From an uncultured Paracoccaceae bacterium (GTDB taxonomy: Bacteria > Pseudomonadota > Alphaproteobacteria > Rhodobacterales > Rhodobacteraceae), in contig OY288155.1 in NCBI GenBank assembly GCA_958439195.1, positions 1-64,000 of the forward strand: DNA of 64,000 nt. The letters run 5' to 3'. Below the pieces are notes generated by a model, which worked only from the letters and a program-made list of their open reading frames with translations, was not told the origin of the DNA and ran no database searches. Of the stretch, positions 34,864-42,296 are shown piece after piece (positions within the stretch are counted from its first letter, which is position 1; every line of letters begins with the position of its first letter). Both the position numbers and the translations under genes were made by a program.

Positions 34864-35538
34864 TCAGAAACCCATACTTTTGCGGCGTTGAACCCCACCT
34901 GTGGATGCCACGATGCGCAGCAGACGGCGGCGGTCGCTGAAAAGCGCGGCATCGATCAGGCCGGCCAGCGCGCCCTTGGCTTTCAGGTGCGGACCAAGGT
35001 CTGAATGTAGGATGCCGGGATAAAGGATATGGTCCACATTGGGGGTTTCGGGGAAGCCAAGTGCCTGATCCCGGTCGTCAGCAAGACCGTGGAACAGGAC
35101 GTGCCAGGTGCCCGCAGCCGGGAAGGACGGGGCGTTATCGGCAAGGCGCGCTGTCCAGCGGGTCCAGCGGGGGTCGTTCAGCGTGGATTGCGGGCCAAAG
35201 GCCAGGACTGCTGTCAGCGGCACAAGATGCGCGGCGCGTAGGGCGCAGACGGCACCCATTGACGATCCGATCGTGATGCAGCGTGTTGCCGGCCCAGTGG
35301 CGGAAAGCCCGGATTGCAGGGCGGGGGTGAAACCGGGATCGAAGCCCCAGCTTCGGCTGTTATCGGAAATGAACAGTGCGGGACGGCCACCTGCAGTGGC
35401 GGATGCAACAAATTCAGGCGATGGGGGGCGGCTGGCATCGTGGCCGACGCTGGAAAAGGCGATGACCAGATCATCGCCTGCGCCGGGGGCAAGGGCGACG
35501 TGCCACGGCGGGGTGTCGTAGACTGTTTGCAGGATCAT
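34864..35538 (-). CDS. Alpha/beta-hydrolase-like protein, unknown substrate
   Basis: A 224-residue protein. CITIGSSMGAVCALRAAHL near 87-105 is a nucleophile elbow with Ser in GSSMG, VLFHGLADDRDQALGF near 147-162 could supply the acidic residue, and ILHSDLGPHLKAKG near 174-187 the His. The N-terminal 40 residues are a beta region (DDLVIAFSSVGHD). It is coupled to the LysR gene by an ATGA overlap within the urate cluster, which suggests but does not show a part in purine degradation. Confidence 0.65.
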   Translation of the reverse strand: MILQTVYDTPPWHVALAPGAGDDLVIAFSSVGHDASRPPSPEFVASATAGGRPALFISDNSRSWGFDPGFTPALQSGLSATGPATRCITIGSSMGAVCALRAAHLVPLTAVLAFGPQSTLNDPRWTRWTARLADNAPSFPAAGTWHVLFHGLADDRDQALGFPETPNVDHILYPGILHSDLGPHLKAKGALAGLIDAALFSDRRRLLRIVASTGGVQRRKSMGF

Positions 35539-36470
35539 GCGGCAAAGACAGGCAGCCCCGCCATTTTCGCGGCCATGTCGGATTTGATGCGGGTGATGAT
35601 GTAATCGGTGAACAGCCGGACCTTGGGGTCTTTCAGGCGGCGGTGCTGGGACAATACCGAAAGCTGTGTGGGCAGGGGCGGGGTGGCCTGGGCTACGGGG
35701 ACAAGGCGGCCATCTTTCAGATGTTCGGCCACTTCGAAGATCGGTTTCATTACGATGCCCCAGCCATCCAGCGCCCAGCCGGTCAGGACATCGCCATCAT
35801 CCGATTCGAAGGGGCCGGTGATTTCAAACCGGCGCGGGCCTTCGGGTGTGGCAAGGTTCCACTGAAATTCCTTTGCACCGGGAAAGCGCAGGTTCAGGCA
35901 ATCATGCCGGTCGGAGATCAGGGCCGCGCCATCGGCTGGCAGCCCGCGCCGGGCGATATAGGCCGGGGCGGCGCAGAGGATGCGGGGGCAATCGGCGATG
36001 AGGCGGACCTTGAGGGTCGAATCCTCAAGGATCCCGAGGTGAAAGGCGATGTCCAGTCCTTCGCCAGTCACGTCAATCACCCTGTCTGACAGGCGCAGGC
36101 GGACGTCGATCTGCGGATACTGATCCTTGAAGGCGGGGACATGGGGGGCGATGAAGCGCCGCCCGATCCCAAGGGGGGCGGCGACAAAGATCGTGCCGCG
36201 CGGGTTCTGCGTGACATCCATCACCGCCGCCTCTGCCTCGTCGATCGATTCGAGCACCTTGCGCGCGCCGTCATAGAAGATCCGGCCATTTTCGGTGGGT
36301 TGCAGCGACCGGGTGGTGCGGTTGAACAGGCGCACGCCGAGGTGCTTTTCCAGTTCGGATATGCGGGCCGAGGCGACGGCGGGCGAACAGCGCTGATCGC
36401 GGGCTGCCGCACTCATGCTGCCCAATTCATAGACACGGACGAACATTCTGATGTTGTTCACATAGGACAT
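35535..36470 (-). CDS. LysR-family transcriptional regulator
   Basis: A 311-residue LysR regulator starting MSYVNNIRMFVRVYELGSMS at 36470, with the helix-turn-helix at about 1-60 (ARDQRCSPAVASARISELEKHLGVRLFNRTTR). The co-inducer domain spans about 92-295. It faces puuD over 112 bp, the usual LysR position for the gene it controls, so urate or a relative is a plausible inducer. The frame runs 41 codons further upstream into the promoter. The start of the hydrolase gene overlaps its stop. Confidence 0.88.
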   Translation of the reverse strand: MSYVNNIRMFVRVYELGSMSAAARDQRCSPAVASARISELEKHLGVRLFNRTTRSLQPTENGRIFYDGARKVLESIDEAEAAVMDVTQNPRGTIFVAAPLGIGRRFIAPHVPAFKDQYPQIDVRLRLSDRVIDVTGEGLDIAFHLGILEDSTLKVRLIADCPRILCAAPAYIARRGLPADGAALISDRHDCLNLRFPGAKEFQWNLATPEGPRRFEITGPFESDDGDVLTGWALDGWGIVMKPIFEVAEHLKDGRLVPVAQATPPLPTQLSVLSQHRRLKDPKVRLFTDYIITRIKSDMAAKMAGLPVFAA

Positions 36471-36582
36471 GGCGGCGCGGCCCCATTCTTTGCCGTAGTT
36501 TGAAAGTGATTGGGCATTTGCAGGATTAACAGGTGAATGCCCCCCGGTATAGCCTTTCGGCAAAAGCAAGGGAGCCGCGCCT

Positions 36583-37836
36583 ATGGAAGGCATCTATGAT
36601 TGGGCCGTGTTGTGGGAATGGGTCGAGATTGCCGCCCGCTGGACGCATGTGATCACGGCGATCGCCTGGATCGGATCGTCGTTCTATTTCATCGCGCTGG
36701 ACCTTGGCTTGCGCAAGGCACCCGGCATGCCGGAATTGGCGCATGGCGAGGAATGGCAGGTGCATGGTGGCGGGTTTTATCACATCCAGAAATATCTGGT
36801 GGCCCCGGACCGGCTGCCAGAGCATCTGACCTGGTTCAAATGGGAAAGTTATGCGACCTGGCTGTCAGGGTTCGCCATGCTGGTGCTGGTCTATTATCTG
36901 GGCGCGGATCTGTATCTGATTGATGCCAACGTGATGGACCTTGCGGTCTGGCAGGCGGTGGCGATTTCGGTGGGGTCGCTGGCGCTGGGCTGGGGGATTT
37001 ATACCACGCTGTGCCGGGTGTTCGTGAATGCGAACCAGACGGTGCTGATGGTGGCGCTGTTTGCGGTGCTGGTGGTGATGGCCTGGGGCTATACGCAGGT
37101 TTTCACGGGCAGGGCGGCGCTGCTGCATCTGGGGGCGTTCACGGCAACCATCATGTCGGCGAATGTGTTCATGGTGATCATCCCGAACCAGAAGATTGTG
37201 GTGGCCGATCTGAAGGCAGGGCGCACCCCCGACCCGAAATACGGCAAGATCGCCAAGCAACGCAGCACGCATAACAACTACCTGACATTGCCGGTGCTGT
37301 TCCTGATGCTGTCGAACCATTACCCGCTGGTCTTTGCCACGGAATGGAACTGGCTGATCGCGTCGCTGGTGTTTCTGATGGGCGTGACGATCCGGCATTG
37401 GTTCAACACGCAGCACGCGCGCAAGGGCAGCCCGCATTGGACATGGGCGGCGACGGTGGTGCTGTTTCTGATCATCGCCTGGCTTTCGACCGCGCCGATG
37501 GCCCTGCGGGCGGGGGAGGAGGATCAGGCACAACTGTCGGGTGCGGCGCTGACCTACGCCTCGGCCAGCGGGTTTGAAGATGTGGTGGGCATCGTGCAGG
37601 GGCGCTGTTCGATGTGCCATGCAGCGGAACCGGCATGGGAGGGGATGTATTGGCCCCCGAAAGGCGTTGTGCTGGAGACACCTTCGCAGATCGCGCAAGA
37701 GGCGCGGAGGATTTATCTGCAATCGGGCATCTCACATGCCATGCCGCCTGCGAACCTGAGCTATATGGAAGCGGATGAACGGGCGGCTATTGTCGACTGG
37801 TTTCGCAGCGCCGGGACCGGCGGGGTGGATGGTTAA
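36583..37836 (+). CDS. puuD: Urate hydroxylase PuuD (membrane urate oxidase with cytochrome c domain)
   Basis: A 417-residue inner-membrane protein that oxidises urate to 5-hydroxyisourate and passes electrons to a C-terminal c-type haem. About eight membrane helices fill residues 15-320 (THVITAIAWIGSSFYFIALD, FTATIMSANVFMVIIPNQKI). The haem site is CSMCH at 342-346, with a candidate axial Met at about 387 in HAMPPAN. It replaces the soluble uricase. Its stop overlaps that of the convergent galM gene. Confidence 0.95.
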   Translation: MEGIYDWAVLWEWVEIAARWTHVITAIAWIGSSFYFIALDLGLRKAPGMPELAHGEEWQVHGGGFYHIQKYLVAPDRLPEHLTWFKWESYATWLSGFAMLVLVYYLGADLYLIDANVMDLAVWQAVAISVGSLALGWGIYTTLCRVFVNANQTVLMVALFAVLVVMAWGYTQVFTGRAALLHLGAFTATIMSANVFMVIIPNQKIVVADLKAGRTPDPKYGKIAKQRSTHNNYLTLPVLFLMLSNHYPLVFATEWNWLIASLVFLMGVTIRHWFNTQHARKGSPHWTWAATVVLFLIIAWLSTAPMALRAGEEDQAQLSGAALTYASASGFEDVVGIVQGRCSMCHAAEPAWEGMYWPPKGVVLETPSQIAQEARRIYLQSGISHAMPPANLSYMEADERAAIVDWFRSAGTGGVDG

Positions 37837-38819
37837 CCGCGGGTAAAGCGCCAGACCGTGTGCTGGCGGTATTCATCCTGAGGCTCCAGCACGATGGACG
37901 GAAAGCCTGCATGATTGGGAGCGTCGGGCCAACTCTGCGCCTCGATTGCCAGTCCTTCATAGGGGCCACGACCGGGGCGGATGGCGTTGCGGCCATCATA
38001 GACCTGTATCCCCGGTTCGGTGGTGGACACCACCATGCCAATGCCGGATTGGCCATTCAGGCGCAGCACCTCGCGCAAGGGGGCGGGGGCATCGGACAGG
38101 CAAAAGCAGTTATCGAACGGGTTCGTGGCGGGGTCTATGCGGCGGGCCTTGCGGAAATCCATCTCGCCCTCTTCGACGGGGCGCATGTCGCCGGTGGGCG
38201 TGAAATCGGGGGTGGTGGGCAGGTAATAGGGCGCATCGACCCAAAGCCGGTGACCTGCCCATGTGGGCGAGCCATCAAGGTTCCAGTAACTGTGGTTGGC
38301 AAAGTTCACGAAACTGGGTTGATCCGTGGTGACATGCACACGCAGGTGCAGGCTGACGCCGTCCACCTGATAGCTGGCTGATACACGGCGATTGCCGGGA
38401 AATCCGCCTTCGCCATCGGGCAAGTCAAGCTCAAGGCGAACCATGTCTTCGGTCGCTTCGGCCAGACGCCATATCTTTAGGTGTGTGCCAGCAGACCCGG
38501 AATGCAGGGTATGCTGGTCGTTCTGGTTCGCCTCGAACCGCAGGATGGTGCCATGCAGGGGTGCCCGCGCGCCAGAGAAGCGGTTGACCACAGGGCCGAT
38601 CAGCGATCCGTGATAGCGCATGCCGCCTTCGTAATCCGACAGCCGGTCCGATCCGAGGGTCAGGTTGCGGCTGGCACCTTCCAGCCGAACGCCCTGCAAG
38701 ACGGCCCCCCAGGTCAGCACGGACACACACAGACCGTCACGGCCAAGGGTGATGCGTTGCACCGGGTGGCCGTCAGCCGAGACGCCGAAAGGGGTTATCC
38801 CAAGCTGCTGATCAGTCAT
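37833..38819 (-). CDS. galM: Aldose 1-epimerase
   Basis: A 328-residue galactose mutarotase-type enzyme interconverting alpha and beta sugar anomers. GSLIGPVVNRFSGA near 72-85, TLHSGSAG with the conserved His near 104, FVNFANHSYWNLDG near 166-179 with the second His, and the final IVLEPQDEYRQHTVWRF with the catalytic Glu are present. The ATG at 38819 follows AAGAGG; the open frame beyond begins only with TTG. No sugar operon is adjacent. Confidence 0.92.
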   Translation of the reverse strand: MTDQQLGITPFGVSADGHPVQRITLGRDGLCVSVLTWGAVLQGVRLEGASRNLTLGSDRLSDYEGGMRYHGSLIGPVVNRFSGARAPLHGTILRFEANQNDQHTLHSGSAGTHLKIWRLAEATEDMVRLELDLPDGEGGFPGNRRVSASYQVDGVSLHLRVHVTTDQPSFVNFANHSYWNLDGSPTWAGHRLWVDAPYYLPTTPDFTPTGDMRPVEEGEMDFRKARRIDPATNPFDNCFCLSDAPAPLREVLRLNGQSGIGMVVSTTEPGIQVYDGRNAIRPGRGPYEGLAIEAQSWPDAPNHAGFPSIVLEPQDEYRQHTVWRFTRG

Positions 38820-38898
38820 CCACGCCTCTTGCCGCCACAATGTGCCAGTCGTGGCCTCTGTGGCGGCATCGGTCAAGGGTCATGACATGCGCGCGTGA

Positions 38899-39918
38899 TC
38901 AGGGTTGGCCCGCGCAATCCGCTATGGATTGCGCAAGGGTGCGAAGAAGCGTGGCATAACCATCAGGTCCGGGATCAAGCGTGGACCCGTTGGGATCAAG
39001 CGCCGCACCGATCTTTGCGCCGGTGCCATCGGCCAGTTGGGTGATCAGGCTGGCGTCGTGTTGCGCTTCGGGAAACAGGCACAGCGGTGTGCCGGCATCA
39101 ATCCCGGCGCGCAGGTCCGAAAGGCGGGCGGCACCGGGGGCGCTGGCATCGCCAAGGGCGACAGAGCCAAAGATCGACAGCCCGTAATGTGCGGCAAAAT
39201 ACCCGTAGGCATCGTGGTAGACGATCAAGGGTTTGCCCTGCGCCGGGGCCAGGGTCTGCGCCACTTCTGCATCCAGCGCGGCGAGACGGGTGATCGCAGC
39301 ATCGGCATTGGCGGCGTAGATGGCAGCGTTTCCTGCATCCAGTCGTGACAGTTCGGCGGCGATGGCGGAAAGCCAGACCTGTGCATTGGCGGGGTCAAGC
39401 CAGGCATGTGGATCGATGCCATCATGGGCGTGATCATGGTCTGAATCCCCGTCGCTTGCGGTTTCGTCATGGCCATGATCGCTATGGCCGTGATCGTCCT
39501 GCCCCTGATCGTCGTGCCCGTGATCCTGTGCCGGCTCGTCGGCTCTGTGTTCGCCATCGTGATGCGCGCCGTCTTTTGAATAGGCACGGGTTTCGGTGCC
39601 GGGCAGGCCCAACAGTGCAAGCCGGGCGCTGCCTTCGCCGATACCGTCCAGCGCCCGATCCAGCCAGGGTGTCAGTTCTGGGCCAATCCAGACCACAAGA
39701 TCGGCATTTGCCAGATCGGCGGCTTGTGACGGGCGAAGCTGAAAGTCATGTTCGCTGGCCCCCCGTTCCAGCAGCAGGGTGGGCGAACCCAGATCGCCCA
39801 TGACCTGTGACACAAGGGCATTCACCGGGTGAATGTCTGTCACCACCTTTGGAATTTCAGCAAGGGCAGGAAAGGAGAGGGTGAGGCTGGCAAGCGCAGA
39901 GGATATGATATAACGCAT
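38899..39918 (-). CDS. znuA: Zinc ABC transporter substrate-binding protein ZnuA
   Basis: Periplasmic zinc-binding protein of 339 residues with a signal peptide (MRYIISSALASLTLSFPALA). The metal ligands are HPVNALVSQVMG (His near 32), HAWLDPAN and YHDAYGYFAAHYGL. A His/Asp-rich loop runs from about 119 to 170 (HHDGEHRADEPAQDHGHDDQ and onward), a zinc-capture loop known in ZnuA proteins. The gene diverges from zur-znuCB; a Zur box lies in the 54-69 bp between. Confidence 0.95.
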   Translation of the reverse strand: MRYIISSALASLTLSFPALAEIPKVVTDIHPVNALVSQVMGDLGSPTLLLERGASEHDFQLRPSQAADLANADLVVWIGPELTPWLDRALDGIGEGSARLALLGLPGTETRAYSKDGAHHDGEHRADEPAQDHGHDDQGQDDHGHSDHGHDETASDGDSDHDHAHDGIDPHAWLDPANAQVWLSAIAAELSRLDAGNAAIYAANADAAITRLAALDAEVAQTLAPAQGKPLIVYHDAYGYFAAHYGLSIFGSVALGDASAPGAARLSDLRAGIDAGTPLCLFPEAQHDASLITQLADGTGAKIGAALDPNGSTLDPGPDGYATLLRTLAQSIADCAGQP

Positions 39919-39957
39919 CGGGATGGCCCTTTCGGTTCCGTTTGCATGGGCCTATGT

Positions 39958-39974
39958 ATGTTATAAGATAACAT
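39958..39974. promoter_or_regulatory. Zur box in the znuA-zur divergent region
   Basis: ATGTTATAAGATAACAT, a perfect palindrome of seven-base arms around AAG, matching the proteobacterial Zur operator pattern GTTAT-N-ATAAC. It lies between znuA and zur, so one dimer site can shut both directions in zinc-replete cells. It overlaps an upstream in-frame ATG of zur (39973). Confidence 0.85.
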
Positions 39975-39987
39975 GTCAAGAGGCCCC

Positions 39988-40521
39988 ATGGCGCAGATGC
40001 ATTCTCACGCCCATTCCGACGATTGCCCCGGCTGCGCCAGCACGCCGGACGTAGCCTTTGCCCGGCATGATCACAGGCATTGCAGCGATGACGTATTGGC
40101 GCGGGCCGAGGCGTTGGCGCAGGTGCAAGGTGTCAAGCTGACGCCGGTCCGCCTTCGGGTGTTGCAAATCCTTTTGGAAGAACATCGCGCGCTGGGTGCC
40201 TATGACGTGTTGCAGCGGCTTGCCGCCGAAGGGTTCGGGAACCAGCCGCCGGTGGCTTATCGCGCGCTGGATTTTCTGGTGGAGAACGGGCTGGCCCATC
40301 GGATCCGCAGATTGAACGCATTTGCCGCCTGCATGCATCCTGGCGAAGCGCATGCCCCCGCCTTTCTGATTTGCCGCAATTGCAATCTTGTGGCCGAGGC
40401 CCCGGCTGCACAGGTTCGTGCGGCGTTGGACGCAACGGCAGGTGCCTTGGGCTTTGTGATCGAGCGGTCAAACATCGAAGCGCTGGGCCTGTGCCCGGCT
40501 TGTCAGGGGGCGACGGCATGA
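39988..40521 (+). CDS. zur: Zinc uptake regulator Zur, Fur family
   Basis: A 177-residue Fur-type repressor that uses zinc as corepressor. The winged helix spans about 35-110 (VKLTPVRLRVLQILLEEHRALGAYDVL). The structural zinc cysteines are CRNC near 130-133 and CPAC near the C-terminus. The N-terminus is His/Cys-rich (MHSHAHSDDCPGC; HDHRHC). I chose the ATG at 39988 because AAGAGG is four bases upstream and the earlier ATG (39973) lies inside the Zur box. znuC follows with a four-base overlap. Confidence 0.93.
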   Translation: MAQMHSHAHSDDCPGCASTPDVAFARHDHRHCSDDVLARAEALAQVQGVKLTPVRLRVLQILLEEHRALGAYDVLQRLAAEGFGNQPPVAYRALDFLVENGLAHRIRRLNAFAACMHPGEAHAPAFLICRNCNLVAEAPAAQVRAALDATAGALGFVIERSNIEALGLCPACQGATA

Positions 40522-41294
40522 GTGGTTTGATCAGCGCCGACCACCTGACCATCCGGCTGGAGGGGCAGGCGGTTCTGACGGATGTCAGCCTGTCGATGCA
40601 GCCGGGCGAGATCGTCACTATTCTGGGGCCAAACGGATCGGGCAAATCCACCCTGCTGCGGGCGCTGCTTGGGATTTTGCCGGCAAGTGCCGGTAGGGTG
40701 ACGCGCAGACCGGGGCTGGTGATCGGCTATGTGCCGCAACGGCTGGCTATTGACCGGACGTTGCCAATGACTGTCCGGCGGTTTTTGTCACTGCCGCGTC
40801 GGGTAGAGGACGCAGCGGCAAGGGACGCGTTGTTGCGGGTGGGGCTGCCGGATGTCGAAACAAAACAGATGGCCGATCTGTCGGGCGGGCAGTTTCAGCG
40901 TGTGCTGCTGGCGCGGGCTTTGCTGGCGAAGCCGGATCTGTTGATTCTGGACGAACCGACACAGGGGTTGGACCAGCCGGGCGAGGCGGCATTTTATCGG
41001 TTGATCGAAGAGGTGCGACGTGAAACCGGCGTGGCGATCCTGATGGTCAGCCACGATTTGCATGTCGTCATGGCGGCGTCGGATCGGGTGATCTGTCTGA
41101 ACGGGCATATCTGTTGCGAAGGCACGCCGCGTGTGGTGTCGACCGCGCCAGAGTATCGTGCGCTGTTCGGTCTGGGCACACAGGGTGCGCTGGCGCTGTA
41201 TCAGCATGTGCATGACCATAGCCATGATGGTGGCGGGCCTGGCCATGATCATCACCACGATCACACCCATGACCATGATCACACCCATGCTTGA
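40518..41294 (+). CDS. znuC: Zinc ABC transporter ATP-binding protein ZnuC
   Basis: A 258-residue ABC ATPase with Walker A GPNGSGKST (about 38-46), LSGGQFQRVLLARAL signature near 130-144 and Walker B LLILDEPTQGLD near 153-164. The last ~30 residues form a His/Asp tail (HVHDHSHDGGGPGHDHHHDH and onward) that most ABC ATPases lack. The ATG at 40518 overlaps the zur stop; the open frame upstream is zur in another phase. The znuB start lies within the tail codons (8-base overlap). Confidence 0.94.
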   Translation: MSGLISADHLTIRLEGQAVLTDVSLSMQPGEIVTILGPNGSGKSTLLRALLGILPASAGRVTRRPGLVIGYVPQRLAIDRTLPMTVRRFLSLPRRVEDAAARDALLRVGLPDVETKQMADLSGGQFQRVLLARALLAKPDLLILDEPTQGLDQPGEAAFYRLIEEVRRETGVAILMVSHDLHVVMAASDRVICLNGHICCEGTPRVVSTAPEYRALFGLGTQGALALYQHVHDHSHDGGGPGHDHHHDHTHDHDHTHA

Positions 41295-42078
41295 TGATTT
41301 CCTGATACGCGCGGCCCTTGCGGGGGTTGGTTTGTCGCTGGCGACTGGTCCGCTTGGGTCTTTTGTGGTGTGGCGGCGCATGGCCTATTTTGGCGATGCG
41401 ACGGCCCATGCGGCGATTTTGGGGGTGGCGCTGGCGCTGGCGACTGACCTGCCGGTGACGTTTGGCACCTTGGCCGTGGCGCTGGCGATGGCGGTGACTG
41501 TGTCGACGCTGGCTGCACGGGGGTGGGCGATGGATACCACGTTGGGTGTTTTGGCGCATTCGGCACTGGCCATCGGGTTGGTGGCGGTCAGCTTTGTGCC
41601 GGGGGCGCGGACGGATTTGTCGGCCTACCTGTTTGGCGACATTCTGGCCGTGTCACGGGCGGATCTTGGCTTTATCTGGGGCGGTGCGGCGGTGGTGGTG
41701 GCGCTTCTGGCCTGGCGCTGGCAGGCGCTTTTGACCGCCACGTTGAACGAGGATCTGGCCCATGCATCGGGCCTGCACCCGGCGCGTGAGAGGCTTGTTC
41801 TGACGTTGGCGCTGGCGGTGGTTGTTGCTGTGGCGATCAAGGTGGTGGGGGCGTTGTTGATCGCCGCGCTGCTGATCATACCGGCGGCCGCGGCGCGCGG
41901 TCTGGCCCGCACACCCGAGGCGATGGCCTTGATCGCTACGCTGATCGGTGCCGCATCTTCTGTTCTGGGGCTGCAACTGTCGCTTTGGCAGGATACGCCA
42001 GCGGGGCCGTCGATCATTGCCGCTGCCGCGGTTCTGTTCACGCTTGCGGCGATCTTTGGTCGGGTGGGCCGGGTTTAG
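41287..42078 (+). CDS. znuB: Zinc ABC transporter permease ZnuB
   Basis: A 263-residue ABC-3 family membrane protein with about eight helices. GPLGSFVVWRRMAYFGDATAHAAILGVAL near 23-51 is the family signature; LFGDILAVSRADL near 116-128 and VGALLIAALLIIPAAAARGLA near 190-210 follow. The start is ATG at 41287 (MLDDFLIRAAL); the frame opens earlier within znuC. It completes the zur-znuC-znuB operon. Confidence 0.94.
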   Translation: MLDDFLIRAALAGVGLSLATGPLGSFVVWRRMAYFGDATAHAAILGVALALATDLPVTFGTLAVALAMAVTVSTLAARGWAMDTTLGVLAHSALAIGLVAVSFVPGARTDLSAYLFGDILAVSRADLGFIWGGAAVVVALLAWRWQALLTATLNEDLAHASGLHPARERLVLTLALAVVVAVAIKVVGALLIAALLIIPAAAARGLARTPEAMALIATLIGAASSVLGLQLSLWQDTPAGPSIIAAAAVLFTLAAIFGRVGRV

Positions 42079-42296
42079 GTTGCCTTCTCATCTGCCCTGA
42101 CAGCAGACAGGATGTTTTTCCGGCAGCCCTGTTCCCCGTAGGGCGTGGGGGCGAAATGCCCCGCGCCTGCCGCTTGTGTGTAGGTCGCTGATTTTGCATC
42201 CATGTCGCTTTTGTCTGCCAAGGGTCGGGTTGACTTGTCCCTTTCCCGCGCGTTCGGGCAGATAGGGGAAAACGCCCTTTGCCCGGAGTTGCCCTC

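Noticed and set aside
39420..39560. Repeated GTGATCGT/CATGGCC units resembling a short tandem repeat.
   Set aside because: Codes for the His-rich loop of ZnuA on the minus strand and stays in frame.
41210..41290. A run of CATGAC/CATGATCA-like short repeats that looks like a tandem DNA repeat or array.
   Set aside because: It is the coding sequence for the His/Asp tail of ZnuC, in frame to the stop; not a CRISPR or satellite.
42079..42296. A glycine or SAM-type riboswitch before the FAD/GcvT dehydrogenase.
   Set aside because: I find pairing potential but none of the conserved core strings of the glycine or SAM-II aptamers.
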